A stretch of 64,000 nt of DNA, from contig CAMSZT010000008.1 in assembly GCA_947066815.1 (NCBI GenBank), forward strand, positions 1-64,000, given 5' to 3'. This DNA comes from an uncultured Lachnotalea sp. GTDB taxonomy: Bacteria; Bacillota; Clostridia; Lachnospirales; Lachnospiraceae. Position 1 is the first letter of the stretch; each line of letters opens with the position of its first letter. A model generated the notes under the pieces. The model was not told the origin of the DNA. It ran no database searches and saw nothing but the letters and a program-made list of their open reading frames with translations. Below, piece by piece: positions 25,798-34,458 of the stretch. The translations under genes were made by a program, and so were the position numbers.

Positions 25798-26453
25798 GAT
25801 ATCTGACGATCGCCCTGGCGAAAGGGCGGATGGCGAAAAAGTCCATGGAGCTTTTCGAGGCCATCGGGATCCCCTGCGAGGAGATGAAAGAGGAAGGAAC
25901 GAGAAAACTGATCTTTGTCAATGAGGACCTCAAGGTGCGGTTTTTTCTGGCCAAGGCCAACGACGTGCCCACCTATGTGGAGTATGGGGCGGCCGATTTG
26001 GGGATCGTGGGAAAAGATACCCTTCTGGAGGAGGGCAGACGGCTCTATGAGGTGCTGGATCTGGGGATCGGCCGGTGCCGCATGTGCGTCTGTGGGCCGA
26101 GGGAGGCGGCGGATAAGTTAAAACACCATGAGCTGATCCGGGTGGCCACCAAGTATCCGGGCATTGCCAAGGATTATTTCTATAATAAGAAGCATCAGAC
26201 GGTGGAGATCATCAAGCTGAACGGTTCCATCGAGCTGGCTCCCATCGTGGGTCTTGCGGAGGTGATCGTGGACATCGTGGAGACCGGGTCCACTCTCCGG
26301 GAGAACGGGCTGGACGTGCTGGAGGAGATCGTGCCTCTCTCGGCCAGGATGGTGGTCAACCAGGTGAGCATGAAGATCGAGCATGAGCGGATCAGCCGGA
26401 TCCTGGACGCCATGCGGGTGCTTTTAAGGGAACAGGGAGGTAGGATGATATGA
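25794..26453 (+). CDS. hisG: ATP phosphoribosyltransferase catalytic subunit HisG (short form)
   Basis: HisG joins ATP and PRPP to give phosphoribosyl-ATP, the committed step of histidine synthesis. At 219 residues this is the short form, which lacks the regulatory ACT-like domain and needs HisZ. Motifs are [35 protein letters not shown] and the PRPP-loop [15 protein letters not shown]. It starts with GTG inside a GTGA overlap with hisZ, preceded by GGGAGGAGG. Its own stop overlaps hisD by 4 bp, so translation of the three genes is coupled. Confidence 0.97.
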   Translation: MRYLTIALAKGRMAKKSMELFEAIGIPCEEMKEEGTRKLIFVNEDLKVRFFLAKANDVPTYVEYGAADLGIVGKDTLLEEGRRLYEVLDLGIGRCRMCVCGPREAADKLKHHELIRVATKYPGIAKDYFYNKKHQTVEIIKLNGSIELAPIVGLAEVIVDIVETGSTLRENGLDVLEEIVPLSARMVVNQVSMKIEHERISRILDAMRVLLREQGGRMI

Positions 26454-27739
26454 AGATGGTAAGGCTTGGGGAGGATTCGAGGCGGGCGCTTAAAGAGCTT
26501 CTTGCGAAACGGAGTCCTTCCCAGTACGGGGCTTATTTAGGCACGGTGAATGAGATCGTGGAAAATGTGAGGAAAAACGGGGATGCCGCCCTCTTTGCCT
26601 ACACGGAGCGGTTTGACGGCTGTCAGGTGTCTCCGGAGAACGTGCTGGTGACGGAGGAGGAGATCGAAAAGGCCTACGAGGAAGTGGACAAAGAACTTCT
26701 CTCGGTCATCCGGAAGGCTCTTGTGAACATCCGGGCTTTTCATGAGAAACAGCGCCGCTGCAGCTGGTTTGACTCTTCGGAGGAGGGCATCCTTCTGGGG
26801 CAGAAGCTTACGCCCCTAAACCGGGTCGGCGTCTATGTGCCCGGTGGGAAGGCGGTGTATCCCTCGTCGGTGCTCATGAATATCGTGCCGGCAAAGGCGG
26901 CCGGCGTGGGGGAAATCGTCATGACGACGCCGCCGGCAAAGGACGGAAGCTTAAATCCGGCGGTCCTGGCGGCGGCGAAGGAGGCCGGGGCAGACCGGAT
27001 CTTCAAGGCAGGGGGAGCCCAGGCGGTGGCGGCCCTGGCCTTCGGGACGGAATCCATCCCCAAGGTGGACAAGATCGTGGGACCGGGGAATATTTTCGTG
27101 GCTCTGGCCAAGAAGGCGGTCTTTGGATTTGTGAGCATTGACTCCATCGCCGGTCCCAGTGAGATCCTGGTGCTGGCCGACGAGACGGCCAACCCCCGCT
27201 ATGTGGCGGCGGACCTTCTGTCCCAGGCGGAGCACGACGAGATGGCCTCGGCCATTCTGGTGACCACCTCGGAGAAGCTGGCAGACGAGGTCAACCGGGA
27301 GATCGACGGGTTCCTGAAGGAGCTATCCCGCCGGGAGATCATGGAGAAGTCCCTGGATACCTATGGCTGTATCCTTTTGGCCAGAGATCTGGAGGAAGCC
27401 GTTTCGGCGGTCAATGACATTGCCTCGGAGCATCTGGAGATCATGACAAAGGACGCCTTTTCGGTCATGACGAAGATCCGCAACGCGGGGGCGATCTTCA
27501 TCGGGGATCACAGCTGTGAGCCGCTGGGGGATTATTTTGCGGGGCCCAACCACGTGCTTCCCACCAACGGGACGGCGAAATTTTTCTCGCCCCTGGGCGT
27601 GGATGATTTCATGAAGAAGTCCAGTATCATTTCCTATTCCAGGGAGGCCCTCATGCCGGTCCATGAGGACATTATGCGGTTTGCCAGGAAGGAAGGGCTG
27701 ACGGCCCATGAGAATGCCATCAAGGTGAGGTTTGAATAA
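26450..27739 (+). CDS. hisD: Histidinol dehydrogenase
   Basis: HisD oxidises L-histidinol to histidine with two NAD+. This 429-residue zinc enzyme shows the signatures [40 protein letters not shown], and the active-site [29 protein letters not shown]. The catalytic glutamate and histidines lie in [10 protein letters not shown] and [21 protein letters not shown]. It overlaps hisG by 4 bp, and hisB follows after a short gap with a strong RBS. Confidence 0.98.
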   Translation: MKMVRLGEDSRRALKELLAKRSPSQYGAYLGTVNEIVENVRKNGDAALFAYTERFDGCQVSPENVLVTEEEIEKAYEEVDKELLSVIRKALVNIRAFHEKQRRCSWFDSSEEGILLGQKLTPLNRVGVYVPGGKAVYPSSVLMNIVPAKAAGVGEIVMTTPPAKDGSLNPAVLAAAKEAGADRIFKAGGAQAVAALAFGTESIPKVDKIVGPGNIFVALAKKAVFGFVSIDSIAGPSEILVLADETANPRYVAADLLSQAEHDEMASAILVTTSEKLADEVNREIDGFLKELSRREIMEKSLDTYGCILLARDLEEAVSAVNDIASEHLEIMTKDAFSVMTKIRNAGAIFIGDHSCEPLGDYFAGPNHVLPTNGTAKFFSPLGVDDFMKKSSIISYSREALMPVHEDIMRFARKEGLTAHENAIKVRFE

Positions 27740-27749
27740 GGAGGATATT

Positions 27750-28337
27750 ATGGCCAGGACGGCGACGATCGAACGGAAAACAAAGGAGACGGAGATTTCT
27801 CTGACCCTGGATCTGGACGGGACGGGAGAGAGCAGGGTGGACACGGGGATCGGCTTTTTGGATCACATGCTGACCCTGTTTGCGAAGCATGGTTTTTTTG
27901 ATCTGGAGGTCACGGTGAAGGGGGATCTGGAGGTGGACACCCATCATACCATCGAGGATACAGGCATTGTGCTGGGCCAGGCGATCGCCCGGGCGGTGGG
28001 GGACAAACAGGGGATCTGCCGCTATGGCTCCTGCATGCTCCCCATGGACGAGGTGCTCATGGTCTGCGCCCTGGACCTCTCTGGCCGCCCCTATCTGGTC
28101 TTTGACGCGGAACTCAAAGCGGAGCGGGTGGGGAGCCTGGAGACAGAGATGGTCCAGGAGTTTTTCTATGCGATCTCCTACGCGGCGGCCATGAACCTTC
28201 ATATCAAAGAGCTTCACGGGGAGAACACCCACCATGTGATCGAGGCCATGTTCAAGGCCTTCGCCAGAGCCCTCGACATGGCGACCGGGAAGGACGAGCG
28301 GATCCGGGGACTGCTTTCCACGAAAGGGTCCCTGTAA
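27750..28337 (+). CDS. hisB: Imidazoleglycerol-phosphate dehydratase
   Basis: HisB dehydrates imidazoleglycerol phosphate to imidazole acetol phosphate. This is the monofunctional 195-residue form without the phosphatase domain. Duplicated metal-binding motifs are visible: [29 protein letters not shown], and [23 protein letters not shown] 27750 follows AAGGAGG; the longer in-frame start at 27732 lies inside the hisD end and lacks an RBS. Confidence 0.97.
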   Translation: MARTATIERKTKETEISLTLDLDGTGESRVDTGIGFLDHMLTLFAKHGFFDLEVTVKGDLEVDTHHTIEDTGIVLGQAIARAVGDKQGICRYGSCMLPMDEVLMVCALDLSGRPYLVFDAELKAERVGSLETEMVQEFFYAISYAAAMNLHIKELHGENTHHVIEAMFKAFARALDMATGKDERIRGLLSTKGSL

Positions 28338-28360
28338 TAAAGAAAATGGTGAGGAAAGAA

Positions 28361-29635
28361 ATGATGACGGAGAAAAAGAAGCTGGGGGTTTTTTCAGCCC
28401 TCTCGGAGGGGGCCGAAGAGCGGTTTTTGTTTTTTGACCATGACGGGGCGGATCTTCTGATGGCGGAGGACGCCTCGGGCGACGACAGGGGGCATGAGGA
28501 GAGCATCGGACTGCTGAAGCGGCTGATCCGGGAGCTGGACGTTCCGGTGCTCGCTGGAGGCCTTGTGAAGCGGGTGGAGGATGTGAAGAAGTACCTCTAC
28601 GCCGGGGCGAAGATGGTGTATTTAAAGGCTTCGGAGCCTGAGACTTCGGAGCTTCTTAAGGAAGTCTCGGACCGGTTTGGAAAAGAGAAGATCTTAGTCT
28701 GGCTGGATGCACCGGGAAGCCCTGCCCGTGCGGCGGAGTATGAAGCCCTGGGGGCGGGCGGTTTTCTTCTTGCGGCAGGGGATTGTCCCGGGGAGGGGAT
28801 CTCTCACCCGGTGTATCTTTTGTCGGAGGACGGGAGGGAGGAGACAGTCTCGGCTCTCCTGTCCGTTCCCGGCGCGGCCGGGGTGATCCTCACGGGAAAA
28901 GCCGGGGAGGCTTCCATGGAAATTTCTTCGGCGGAATCCTCTTCCGCGGGGGTTTCTTTTATGGAGCTCAAAGCGGGGCTCTCGGAGGCAGGCTTTTCCA
29001 TGGAGATCTTCCGGTCGCCGGTCTCCTGGGCGGAGCTTAAAAAAGGGCCGGACGGCCTTCTGCCGGTCATTGTCCAGGATTACCGGACGAACGAGGTGCT
29101 GATGATGGCCTACATGGATGAGCCGGCCTTTCTGGAGACCCTCCGGTCCGGGCGGATGTGCTATTACAGCCGGAGCAGGAAGAGCCGGTGGTTAAAGGGA
29201 GAGACCTCCGGCCATTTCCAGTATGTGAAGTCCCTGCACCTGGACTGTGACAGCGACACGCTTCTGGCGAAGGTCTTCCAGGTGGGGGCGGCCTGCCATA
29301 CCGGCTCCCGGTCCTGCTTTTTCCGGACGCTGGTGAAAAAGGAGTACGACGAGACCAATCCGCTCCTGGTGTTCGAGAAGGTCTACGAGGTGATCCGGGA
29401 CCGGAAGCTCCATCCCAAGGAGGGCTCTTACACCAACTATCTGTTTGACAAAGGGCTCGACAAGATCTTAAAGAAGGTGGGGGAGGAAGCCACGGAGATC
29501 GTCATCGCGGCCAAGAATCCCGACCCGGAGGAGATCATCTATGAGCTGTCGGACTTCCTTTACCACGCTATGGTTCTGATGGCGGAGAAGGGCGTCACCT
29601 GGGAGGATGTGACCGGGGAGCTGGCCAATCGGTAG
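28361..29635 (+). CDS. hisIE: HisIE bifunctional enzyme with N-terminal HisA/HisF-like domain
   Basis: This fused enzyme carries out the second and third steps of histidine synthesis: phosphoribosyl-ATP pyrophosphohydrolase (HisE, C-terminal 95 residues, [20 protein letters not shown]) and phosphoribosyl-AMP cyclohydrolase (HisI, about 220-325, with [17 protein letters not shown] and [11 protein letters not shown]). The first 215 residues are an extra domain resembling a decayed (beta/alpha)8 barrel of the HisA/HisF type ([31 protein letters not shown]). Ordinary HisIE proteins are only about 200-240 residues. GAGG six bases upstream favours ATG 28361 over 28346. The stop lies inside a dispersed repeat. 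hisA, hisF, hisH and hisC are absent here. Confidence 0.93.
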   Translation: MMTEKKKLGVFSALSEGAEERFLFFDHDGADLLMAEDASGDDRGHEESIGLLKRLIRELDVPVLAGGLVKRVEDVKKYLYAGAKMVYLKASEPETSELLKEVSDRFGKEKILVWLDAPGSPARAAEYEALGAGGFLLAAGDCPGEGISHPVYLLSEDGREETVSALLSVPGAAGVILTGKAGEASMEISSAESSSAGVSFMELKAGLSEAGFSMEIFRSPVSWAELKKGPDGLLPVIVQDYRTNEVLMMAYMDEPAFLETLRSGRMCYYSRSRKSRWLKGETSGHFQYVKSLHLDCDSDTLLAKVFQVGAACHTGSRSCFFRTLVKKEYDETNPLLVFEKVYEVIRDRKLHPKEGSYTNYLFDKGLDKILKKVGEEATEIVIAAKNPDPEEIIYELSDFLYHAMVLMAEKGVTWEDVTGELANR

Positions 29636-29671
29636 GCGGCGCAGTAAAATCGGCCAAACCGACGTGTCTGC
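29633..29671. repeat. Partial copy of the 7.9-kb palindromic element
   Basis: TAGGCGGCGCAG (29633-29644) and ACGTGTCTGC (29662-29671) also occur at 7909-7920 and 7937-7946, with spacing of 29 and 28 bp. Similarity continues weakly for another 40 bp (ACACTCTGAAAACACT). The hisIE stop codon TAG is the first three bases of the repeat. Confidence 0.55.
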
Positions 29672-29702
29672 CGGGGAATGTCGCCGGACACTCTGAAAAC
29701 AC

Positions 29703-29731
29703 TTGAATCCGCCCCCGAAATGAAGTAAAAT
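29703..29731 (+). promoter_or_regulatory. Sigma-A-type promoter for the 29791 gene
   Basis: TTGAAT (29703-29708) and TAAAAT (29726-29731) are separated by 17 bp, 60 bp ahead of the start codon. Confidence 0.65.
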
Positions 29732-29790
29732 AGAACTAAAGGACGTCGGAGGGTCGGAACGGCCTTCCGTGAAGTAAAGGGGGAGCAGCT

Positions 29791-30216
29791 ATGGCATGGC
29801 AGGATCAATGTCTGCGTTCGTTGACAGACGCAAAACTGTTTTTATCGACGGCCCACATGGACCGGTTCAAGGAGACTTGGAAGGTGCTGAAAAAACAGCC
29901 TTTCTGCACGAAGGGACTCTGTAAATGTCTGTTTCTTTCGGCCTGGGACCAGGAGCATTACCAGTTTCTGAAGGATACGGTGGAGGAGATGATCGCGAGG
30001 AAGGACACCGATACCTCCTATATGCTGGAGAAGGGCCGGGTGGTACTGGGCAATGTGGCTCTGAGCGAACGGGAGCTTTTCAAACTCTCCATTGAGTTTC
30101 TGGAGAAGGAAGGGAAGACTCCGGACGAGAGGTGCCTGTTAAAGCTGTCCCACCACTGGGTGCCCATCACGGACAATACGCTGGAGATGGGAAGGCTTCT
30201 GGATTCAATGGAATAA
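29791..30216 (+). CDS. Hypothetical cytoplasmic helical protein
   Basis: I do not recognise this 141-residue protein. It has no signal peptide or membrane segment and looks all-helical. Features are paired cysteines (PFCTKGLCKCLFLSAW), a central acidic/basic helix (LKDTVEEMIARKDTD) and a C-terminal HHWVPITDNTLEMGRLLDS segment. GGGGGAG at an ideal distance, a separate promoter and a terminator 33 bases after the stop show it is a real monocistronic gene. Confidence 0.75.
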   Translation: MAWQDQCLRSLTDAKLFLSTAHMDRFKETWKVLKKQPFCTKGLCKCLFLSAWDQEHYQFLKDTVEEMIARKDTDTSYMLEKGRVVLGNVALSERELFKLSIEFLEKEGKTPDERCLLKLSHHWVPITDNTLEMGRLLDSME

Positions 30217-30248
30217 AAGAAACGGTAGAGAAACATAGAAAGCAACAG

Positions 30249-30286
30249 AAGGCGCTCGGATGCTGGCCGGCAGCTGAGCGCCTTTT
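30249..30286 (+). terminator. Rho-independent terminator
   Basis: AAGGCGCTC pairs with GAGCGCCTT around an inner GC-rich hairpin and is followed by TTTT. Confidence 0.8.
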
Positions 30287-30450
30287 GAAATGTGGAGGAG
30301 GGGCAGGCCTTGTCCGCCCTTGTACAATCTGTATGGTTTTTGCGGGGATATTACAGGCAAAATGCGGGTTGTTTCTTCTCCGGAAAATGCGTTAAGATTG
30401 GGGCAGGGGTTTGATGCTTGTTGACGATGCGCAGGAAAAGGAGAAGGGGT

Positions 30451-31299
30451 ATGGATGTAAAGGGATTATTTGGATTTGAGAACAAGAACGTGGTCATCAC
30501 CGGGGCGGGCTCCGGCATGGGGAAGGCGGCGGCGAAGCTTCTGGCGGAGCTTGGGGCCAACGTCTATGCGACGGTGAGGAGCAAGCCCTTAGATTTTGCG
30601 GTGGCGAAGGAGATCAGGACGGATTTTAGCCGGCCGGAGGCGGTCCGGGAGGTGGCGGACCAGGTGCCGGAGGAGATCGAGGCTTTGTTCATCTGCCACG
30701 GGATCTCGGACAAGCCGGGGCGCACCAACGCCATGGAGGTCCAGCTCACCAACTATTTCAGCTTTCAGTGCCTGACCGAGGCCTTAAAGCCCAGGATCGC
30801 CGACAACGGTTCCGTCACCTTCATTTCCTCCAACGGCGGCAAGGAGTGGAGGGCCCATATCCCGGAGTGCGAGGCGGTGCTCGCCTGCGCCTCCTGGGAG
30901 GAGGCGGTCTCCTGGTATGAGGCCCACCCGGAGAGCACGGGCCGGGGCTATGTGTTCGCCAAAGAGTGCCAGAATTTTTATGTGATGTCCAAGGCCTACA
31001 CGCCGGAGTATACAGAGCGGAGGATCCGCCTCAACGCCATCGCCCCCGGTTTTACCATCACGGGGCTCAGCGACGATTTTAATAAGTCCATCAACGGGGA
31101 CGTTCAATTCGGGAAAAATGTCCTGGAAAATCTGTATCTGGGTTCCTGGAACGGAAGGGCCGCCATGCCGAAGGAGATGGGGCATCCTCTGGTGGCGCTG
31201 GGGAGCAAGATCTGCAGCTACGTGAGCGGCCAGGTACTCTATATTGACTATGGCAATGCCAGCGCCTGGGAGATCCAGAGCCTGAAAGAAGGGAGATAA
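30451..31299 (+). CDS. SDR family NAD(P)-dependent oxidoreductase
   Basis: This 282-residue short-chain dehydrogenase has the Rossmann motif VVITGAGSGMGKAAAKLLAE near the N-terminus and a catalytic YxxxK in RGYVFAKECQNFYV. It also has SSNGGKEWRAHIPECEA before the active site and RRIRLNAIAPGFTITGL after it. The long gap between the GAGSGMG motif and the YxxxK is reminiscent of hydroxysteroid or coniferyl-alcohol dehydrogenase-type SDRs. The substrate is unknown; steroid or aromatic alcohols are possibilities. AAGGAG precedes ATG 30451. The gene ends four bases before a palindromic repeat. Confidence 0.85.
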   Translation: MDVKGLFGFENKNVVITGAGSGMGKAAAKLLAELGANVYATVRSKPLDFAVAKEIRTDFSRPEAVREVADQVPEEIEALFICHGISDKPGRTNAMEVQLTNYFSFQCLTEALKPRIADNGSVTFISSNGGKEWRAHIPECEAVLACASWEEAVSWYEAHPESTGRGYVFAKECQNFYVMSKAYTPEYTERRIRLNAIAPGFTITGLSDDFNKSINGDVQFGKNVLENLYLGSWNGRAAMPKEMGHPLVALGSKICSYVSGQVLYIDYGNASAWEIQSLKEGR

Positions 31300-31302
31300 C
31301 GG

Positions 31303-31337
31303 CTAAGGAAACGCTGATCAAGTCACCGTTTCCCTAA
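31303..31337. repeat. Palindromic repeat, TAGGGAAACGCT family, copy 2
   Basis: CTAAGGAAACG and CGTTTCCCTAA form the arms around GCTGATCAAGTCAC. It shares the GGAAACGCTGATCAA core with the copies at 9044 and 57187 and follows directly on the SDR stop codon, where it may help transcription termination or RNA stability. Confidence 0.6.
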
Positions 31338-31519
31338 AATATAAAATTCGTTTCGTGCATTCCATGGCCGCGCGGGGAAGCCTGCGCGGGGGAAAGGCGG
31401 CAGGGATGAGCCGGGCGCTTGTCTTGGCCGCTTTTTCTATGCGCAGGGGGCAGATGCTGCTTCCCTGCTCGATCCATATAGGAATGTCCTCCGGATTTTC
31501 TATATGATAGAAAAAGCGC

Positions 31520-31548
31520 TTGAAAAAGTTTTCTATTTCGCATATGAT
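31520..31548 (+). promoter_or_regulatory. Sigma-A-type promoter for the two-component/ABC operon
   Basis: TTGAAA (31520-31525), 17-bp spacer and TATGAT (31543-31548) lie 53 bp ahead of the response regulator. Confidence 0.65.
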
Positions 31549-31600
31549 GCATCATGGAAGCATAAGAGAAGAGCGGGAGTAAAGGAGCGGCGGGACAGAT

Positions 31601-32473
31601 ATGGACACAAATGGAACCGGTCGGGAACGGCTTTTTTTGGTGGAGGATGACAGGGAGATCCGGGAGATGCTCGGCGGCTTTCTGGAGGCGGAGCATTACG
31701 AGGTGGTCTGTGCGGCCGACGGGGACGAGGCGTTAGAACGGTTTTTGGAAGGGAGCTACAGCCTGGTGCTTTTGGATCTCCGGCTTCCGAAGCGGAGCGG
31801 CCTGGAGGTGCTCAAGGAGATCCGAAAGGTCAGTACGGTGCCGGTTCTGATCCTTTCGGCCAAAGATACGGATTCGGATAAGACTCTGGGGCTTTCCCTG
31901 GGGGCGGACGATTATGTGACGAAGCCGTTTTCCGTCACGGAGGTGCTGGCCAGGATCAAGGCGAACATCCGGAGGAATACGGAGTATGCCGTCTTGGGCG
32001 CTCCGGCCGGGAGCGGGCATTCCGGCCGCGAGGGGCGGGACGGGGGTCCCGCCCGGACGCTCCGATGGGGGCGGCTTTTGCTGGACGAGGAGACCTATTC
32101 CGTGAGCAAGGGCGGGGAGCCGGTCAGCCTGACGGCGAAGGAGTTCGAGATCCTCAGGCTGTTTCTTCGGAATCCGAAACGGGTCTACACGAAGGCCGGG
32201 CTCTACGTCAAGGTCTGGGAGGATGAATTTCTGGCCGACGAGAACGCGGTCCAGGTCCACATCAGCAGACTGCGGAATAAGATCGAGGACGATCCGAGGA
32301 ATCCTCGGTGCATCGTCACGGTCTGGGGGATCGGCTACCGGCTGGGGGAGGAAGGGCCGGATCGGACGGAGAAGCCGGATCAGGCGGAGGAGCCGGATCT
32401 GATGGGGAAGCCAGATCGAAAGGGAAGGCCTCAGGATCTGGAGAGCGGACCGTATTCGGGAGGAAGGTCATGA
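31601..32473 (+). CDS. OmpR-family response regulator with disordered tail
   Basis: The receiver domain is at residues 11-125 with phospho-acceptor D59 in VLLDLRLP, T/K signatures in LILSAKDTD and YVTKPFSV, and a winged-helix DNA-binding domain at about 155-250 (LTAKEFEILRLFLRNPKR, VQVHISRLRNKIEDD, GIGYRLG). Two features are unusual. A Gly/Arg-rich linker (residues 130-150) separates the domains. A 40-residue charged tail follows the winged helix and repeats a DxxxxPDxxEEPD-like pattern. It overlaps the kinase gene by 4 bp. The four downstream genes suggest it controls an exporter operon. Confidence 0.93.
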   Translation: MDTNGTGRERLFLVEDDREIREMLGGFLEAEHYEVVCAADGDEALERFLEGSYSLVLLDLRLPKRSGLEVLKEIRKVSTVPVLILSAKDTDSDKTLGLSLGADDYVTKPFSVTEVLARIKANIRRNTEYAVLGAPAGSGHSGREGRDGGPARTLRWGRLLLDEETYSVSKGGEPVSLTAKEFEILRLFLRNPKRVYTKAGLYVKVWEDEFLADENAVQVHISRLRNKIEDDPRNPRCIVTVWGIGYRLGEEGPDRTEKPDQAEEPDLMGKPDRKGRPQDLESGPYSGGRS

Positions 32474-33384
32474 GGCGGCGGGAGGAGACGGCTTTTTTGG
32501 GAAGGGAGCTTAAAAGGATCCTGGATGAAAAAAGCGATGAGAAGCTGACAGTCTTCACGGGGCGGGAGGAGACGAAGGAGCTCTGTGCCCAGATCAACCG
32601 TCTTCTGGACGAGCGGCAGAAGCTCCGGGCGGATCAGAAACAGAAGGAGGCCGCCATGGCGCAGATGCTTTCCAATGTCTCCCACGATATCCGGACGCCC
32701 ATGACGGTGCTCCTCGGTTACCTGGAAATGCTCTGCCTCCAAAAAGATAAGGATTCCGGGGCGGACAGAGCCCTGTGGGGATCCGCCTGGGAGATGGCGG
32801 AAAAGGCGGAGCGAAAGGCGGCCCAGGTCATGGAACTGATGGAGCAGTTTTTTACGCTGTCCAGGCTCCGGGCCGGGGAGGAACGGCTCACCCTGCGCTG
32901 CTTTGAGCTCGGTGAGGTCTGCAGGGAGTGCGTGCTGGATTTTTATGAACTTCTGACACGCAGGAAGTTTCAGGTGGAGGTTTCCATCCCGGAGGAGGAA
33001 GTACCGGCCTTCGGGGACGAGGCGGCCGTCCGGCGGATCTTATCCAACCTGATCTCCAACGGGGTACGTTATGGGGGAGACGGGAAATACCTTGGTTTTT
33101 CCCTGCACAGGGAGGCGCCCTTCGCCTGTATCCGGGTGAGGGACAGGGGAATGGGACTTTCGTCGGAGGCGGTCTCCCATGTGTTTGACCGGCTGTTCCG
33201 GGCGGAGGCGGAGAGCGGGCGGGAAGTTCCGGGGACCGGGCTGGGCCTTTCCATCGCAAAGCGGCTGGCGGAGGAGATGGGAGGGACGCTCTCTGTCTTT
33301 AGCGAGCCGTTTGTGGAGACCTGCTTTACCCTGCGGATTCCGCTGGGGGCGGAGGGCGGAAGGGCCGAAGAAAGAAATTCGTAA
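32470..33384 (+). CDS. Sensor histidine kinase without membrane segments
   Basis: This 304-residue kinase has a short N-terminal helix, a HAMP-like or coiled linker (ELCAQINRLLDERQKLRADQ), the HisKA box VSHDIRTPMTVLLGYLEML with H72, and a HATPase_c domain (ILSNLISNGVRYGGDGK, VRDRGMGLSSEAVSHVFDRLFRAE, GTGLGLSIAKRLAEEMGG). There is no hydrophobic helix, so it is cytoplasmic and must receive its signal from a partner or the cell interior. It is coupled to the regulator through an ATGA overlap and has GGGAGG as RBS. Similar kinases accompany ABC exporters in Bacillota. Confidence 0.92.
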   Translation: MRRREETAFLGRELKRILDEKSDEKLTVFTGREETKELCAQINRLLDERQKLRADQKQKEAAMAQMLSNVSHDIRTPMTVLLGYLEMLCLQKDKDSGADRALWGSAWEMAEKAERKAAQVMELMEQFFTLSRLRAGEERLTLRCFELGEVCRECVLDFYELLTRRKFQVEVSIPEEEVPAFGDEAAVRRILSNLISNGVRYGGDGKYLGFSLHREAPFACIRVRDRGMGLSSEAVSHVFDRLFRAEAESGREVPGTGLGLSIAKRLAEEMGGTLSVFSEPFVETCFTLRIPLGAEGGRAEERNS

Positions 33385-33418
33385 GGTTTGGTTCAGCACT
33401 TCGAAAGCACTGCCTGCT

Positions 33419-33501
33419 AAAATGGTTCTAGGCAATTGCGAAACATAAAATCGCGAGAATATTCGATAAGCTTTTGAGTTTCGCGATCGCCTGAAAATGG
33501 T
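33419..33501. mobile_element. MITE-like palindrome, AGGCAAT family, copy 2 (63-bp core)
   Basis: AGGCAATTGCGAAAC (33430-33444) and GTTTCGCGATCGCCT (33478-33492) pair at 13 of 15 positions. An 8-bp direct repeat AAAATGGT flanks the core (33419-33426 and 33494-33501). It sits between the kinase and the ABC genes, so any hairpin RNA would lie inside the operon transcript. Confidence 0.65.
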
Positions 33502-33521
33502 CCCATAAGGAGGAAATGACA

Positions 33522-34457
33522 ATGTCGTATCTTTTGGAAACATATGATCTGACGAAGGAGATCGGCGGGCGGAAAATCCTGGAGAGCGTGTCGCTCCATG
33601 TGAAGAAAGGGGAGATCTACGGATTTCTGGGACCCAACGGGGCGGGCAAGACCACAGTGCTAAAGCTGGTGACCGGACTGCTGCGGCCGACGGCGGGGGA
33701 GGTCATCCTTTTTGGAAAGAGAGCAGGCGGGGGAGACCGGGACTGGGCGGCCGGGGATTTTTGTTATGCCTTAAAGCGGATGGGAATCCTTTTGGAGTAT
33801 CCCGTGTTTTATGACAGGCTCACGGGGCGGGAGAATCTGGAACTTCACCGGGAATACATGGGGTATTACCGCCATGGGTGCGTGGAGGAGGCTTTGGAGC
33901 TTCTGCACCTTACGGAGGCGGCGGACCGGCCGGTGAGGAGCTATTCCCTGGGCATGAGGGAGCGGCTGGGCATTGCCAGGGCGCTGCTCCACCGGCCGGA
34001 GCTTCTGCTCCTCGACGAGCCCTTAAACGGGCTGGACCCGGAGGGGATCCGTCAGATCCGGGAGCTTCTTCGGAGACTGTCCGCAGATCACGGGGTGACA
34101 GTCCTGATCTCCAGCCATATCCTGTCGGAGGTGGAGAGCATTGCGGATGCGGTGGGGATCCTTTCGAAAGGCAGGCTCAGGGAGGAGCTTTCCATGAAGG
34201 AGCTGTCCGAGAGGAGCGCCTCCTTCCTCGAGGTCGTGGCGGCGGACGAGAAGAGGGCGGCTTATCTGCTGGAGGAGAAGCTGGGGCTTTCCAAATTCCG
34301 GGTCCTCGAAGACAAAAGAATCCGCATTTATGAGAAGGAAATCTCGGTGGAAGCGCTGGCGAGGACATTTTCCGAGGGCGGGGCCGGAGTCCTCTCCATC
34401 GGCCGGAAGAGGGAGACGCTGGAGGAATATTTTTTAAAGCTTGTGGGGGAGGAATGA
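33522..34457 (+). CDS. ABC transporter ATP-binding protein
   Basis: This single-domain ABC ATPase of the DrrA/CcmA exporter type has 311 residues. Walker A is GPNGAGKTTVL, the signature is SYSLGMRERLGIARALL, Walker B is LLLLDEPLNGLDPEG and the H-loop is SSHILSEVESI. A C-terminal domain of about 90 residues follows, as in bacteriocin- or antibiotic-resistance exporters. The ATG at 33522 is eight bases after AAGGAGG; the ATG at 33516 is too close to the RBS. Its permease begins two bases after its stop. With the upstream two-component genes this suggests an inducible exporter of a peptide, antibiotic or lipid. Confidence 0.95.
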   Translation: MSYLLETYDLTKEIGGRKILESVSLHVKKGEIYGFLGPNGAGKTTVLKLVTGLLRPTAGEVILFGKRAGGGDRDWAAGDFCYALKRMGILLEYPVFYDRLTGRENLELHREYMGYYRHGCVEEALELLHLTEAADRPVRSYSLGMRERLGIARALLHRPELLLLDEPLNGLDPEGIRQIRELLRRLSADHGVTVLISSHILSEVESIADAVGILSKGRLREELSMKELSERSASFLEVVAADEKRAAYLLEEKLGLSKFRVLEDKRIRIYEKEISVEALARTFSEGGAGVLSIGRKRETLEEYFLKLVGEE

Positions 34458-34458
34458 G

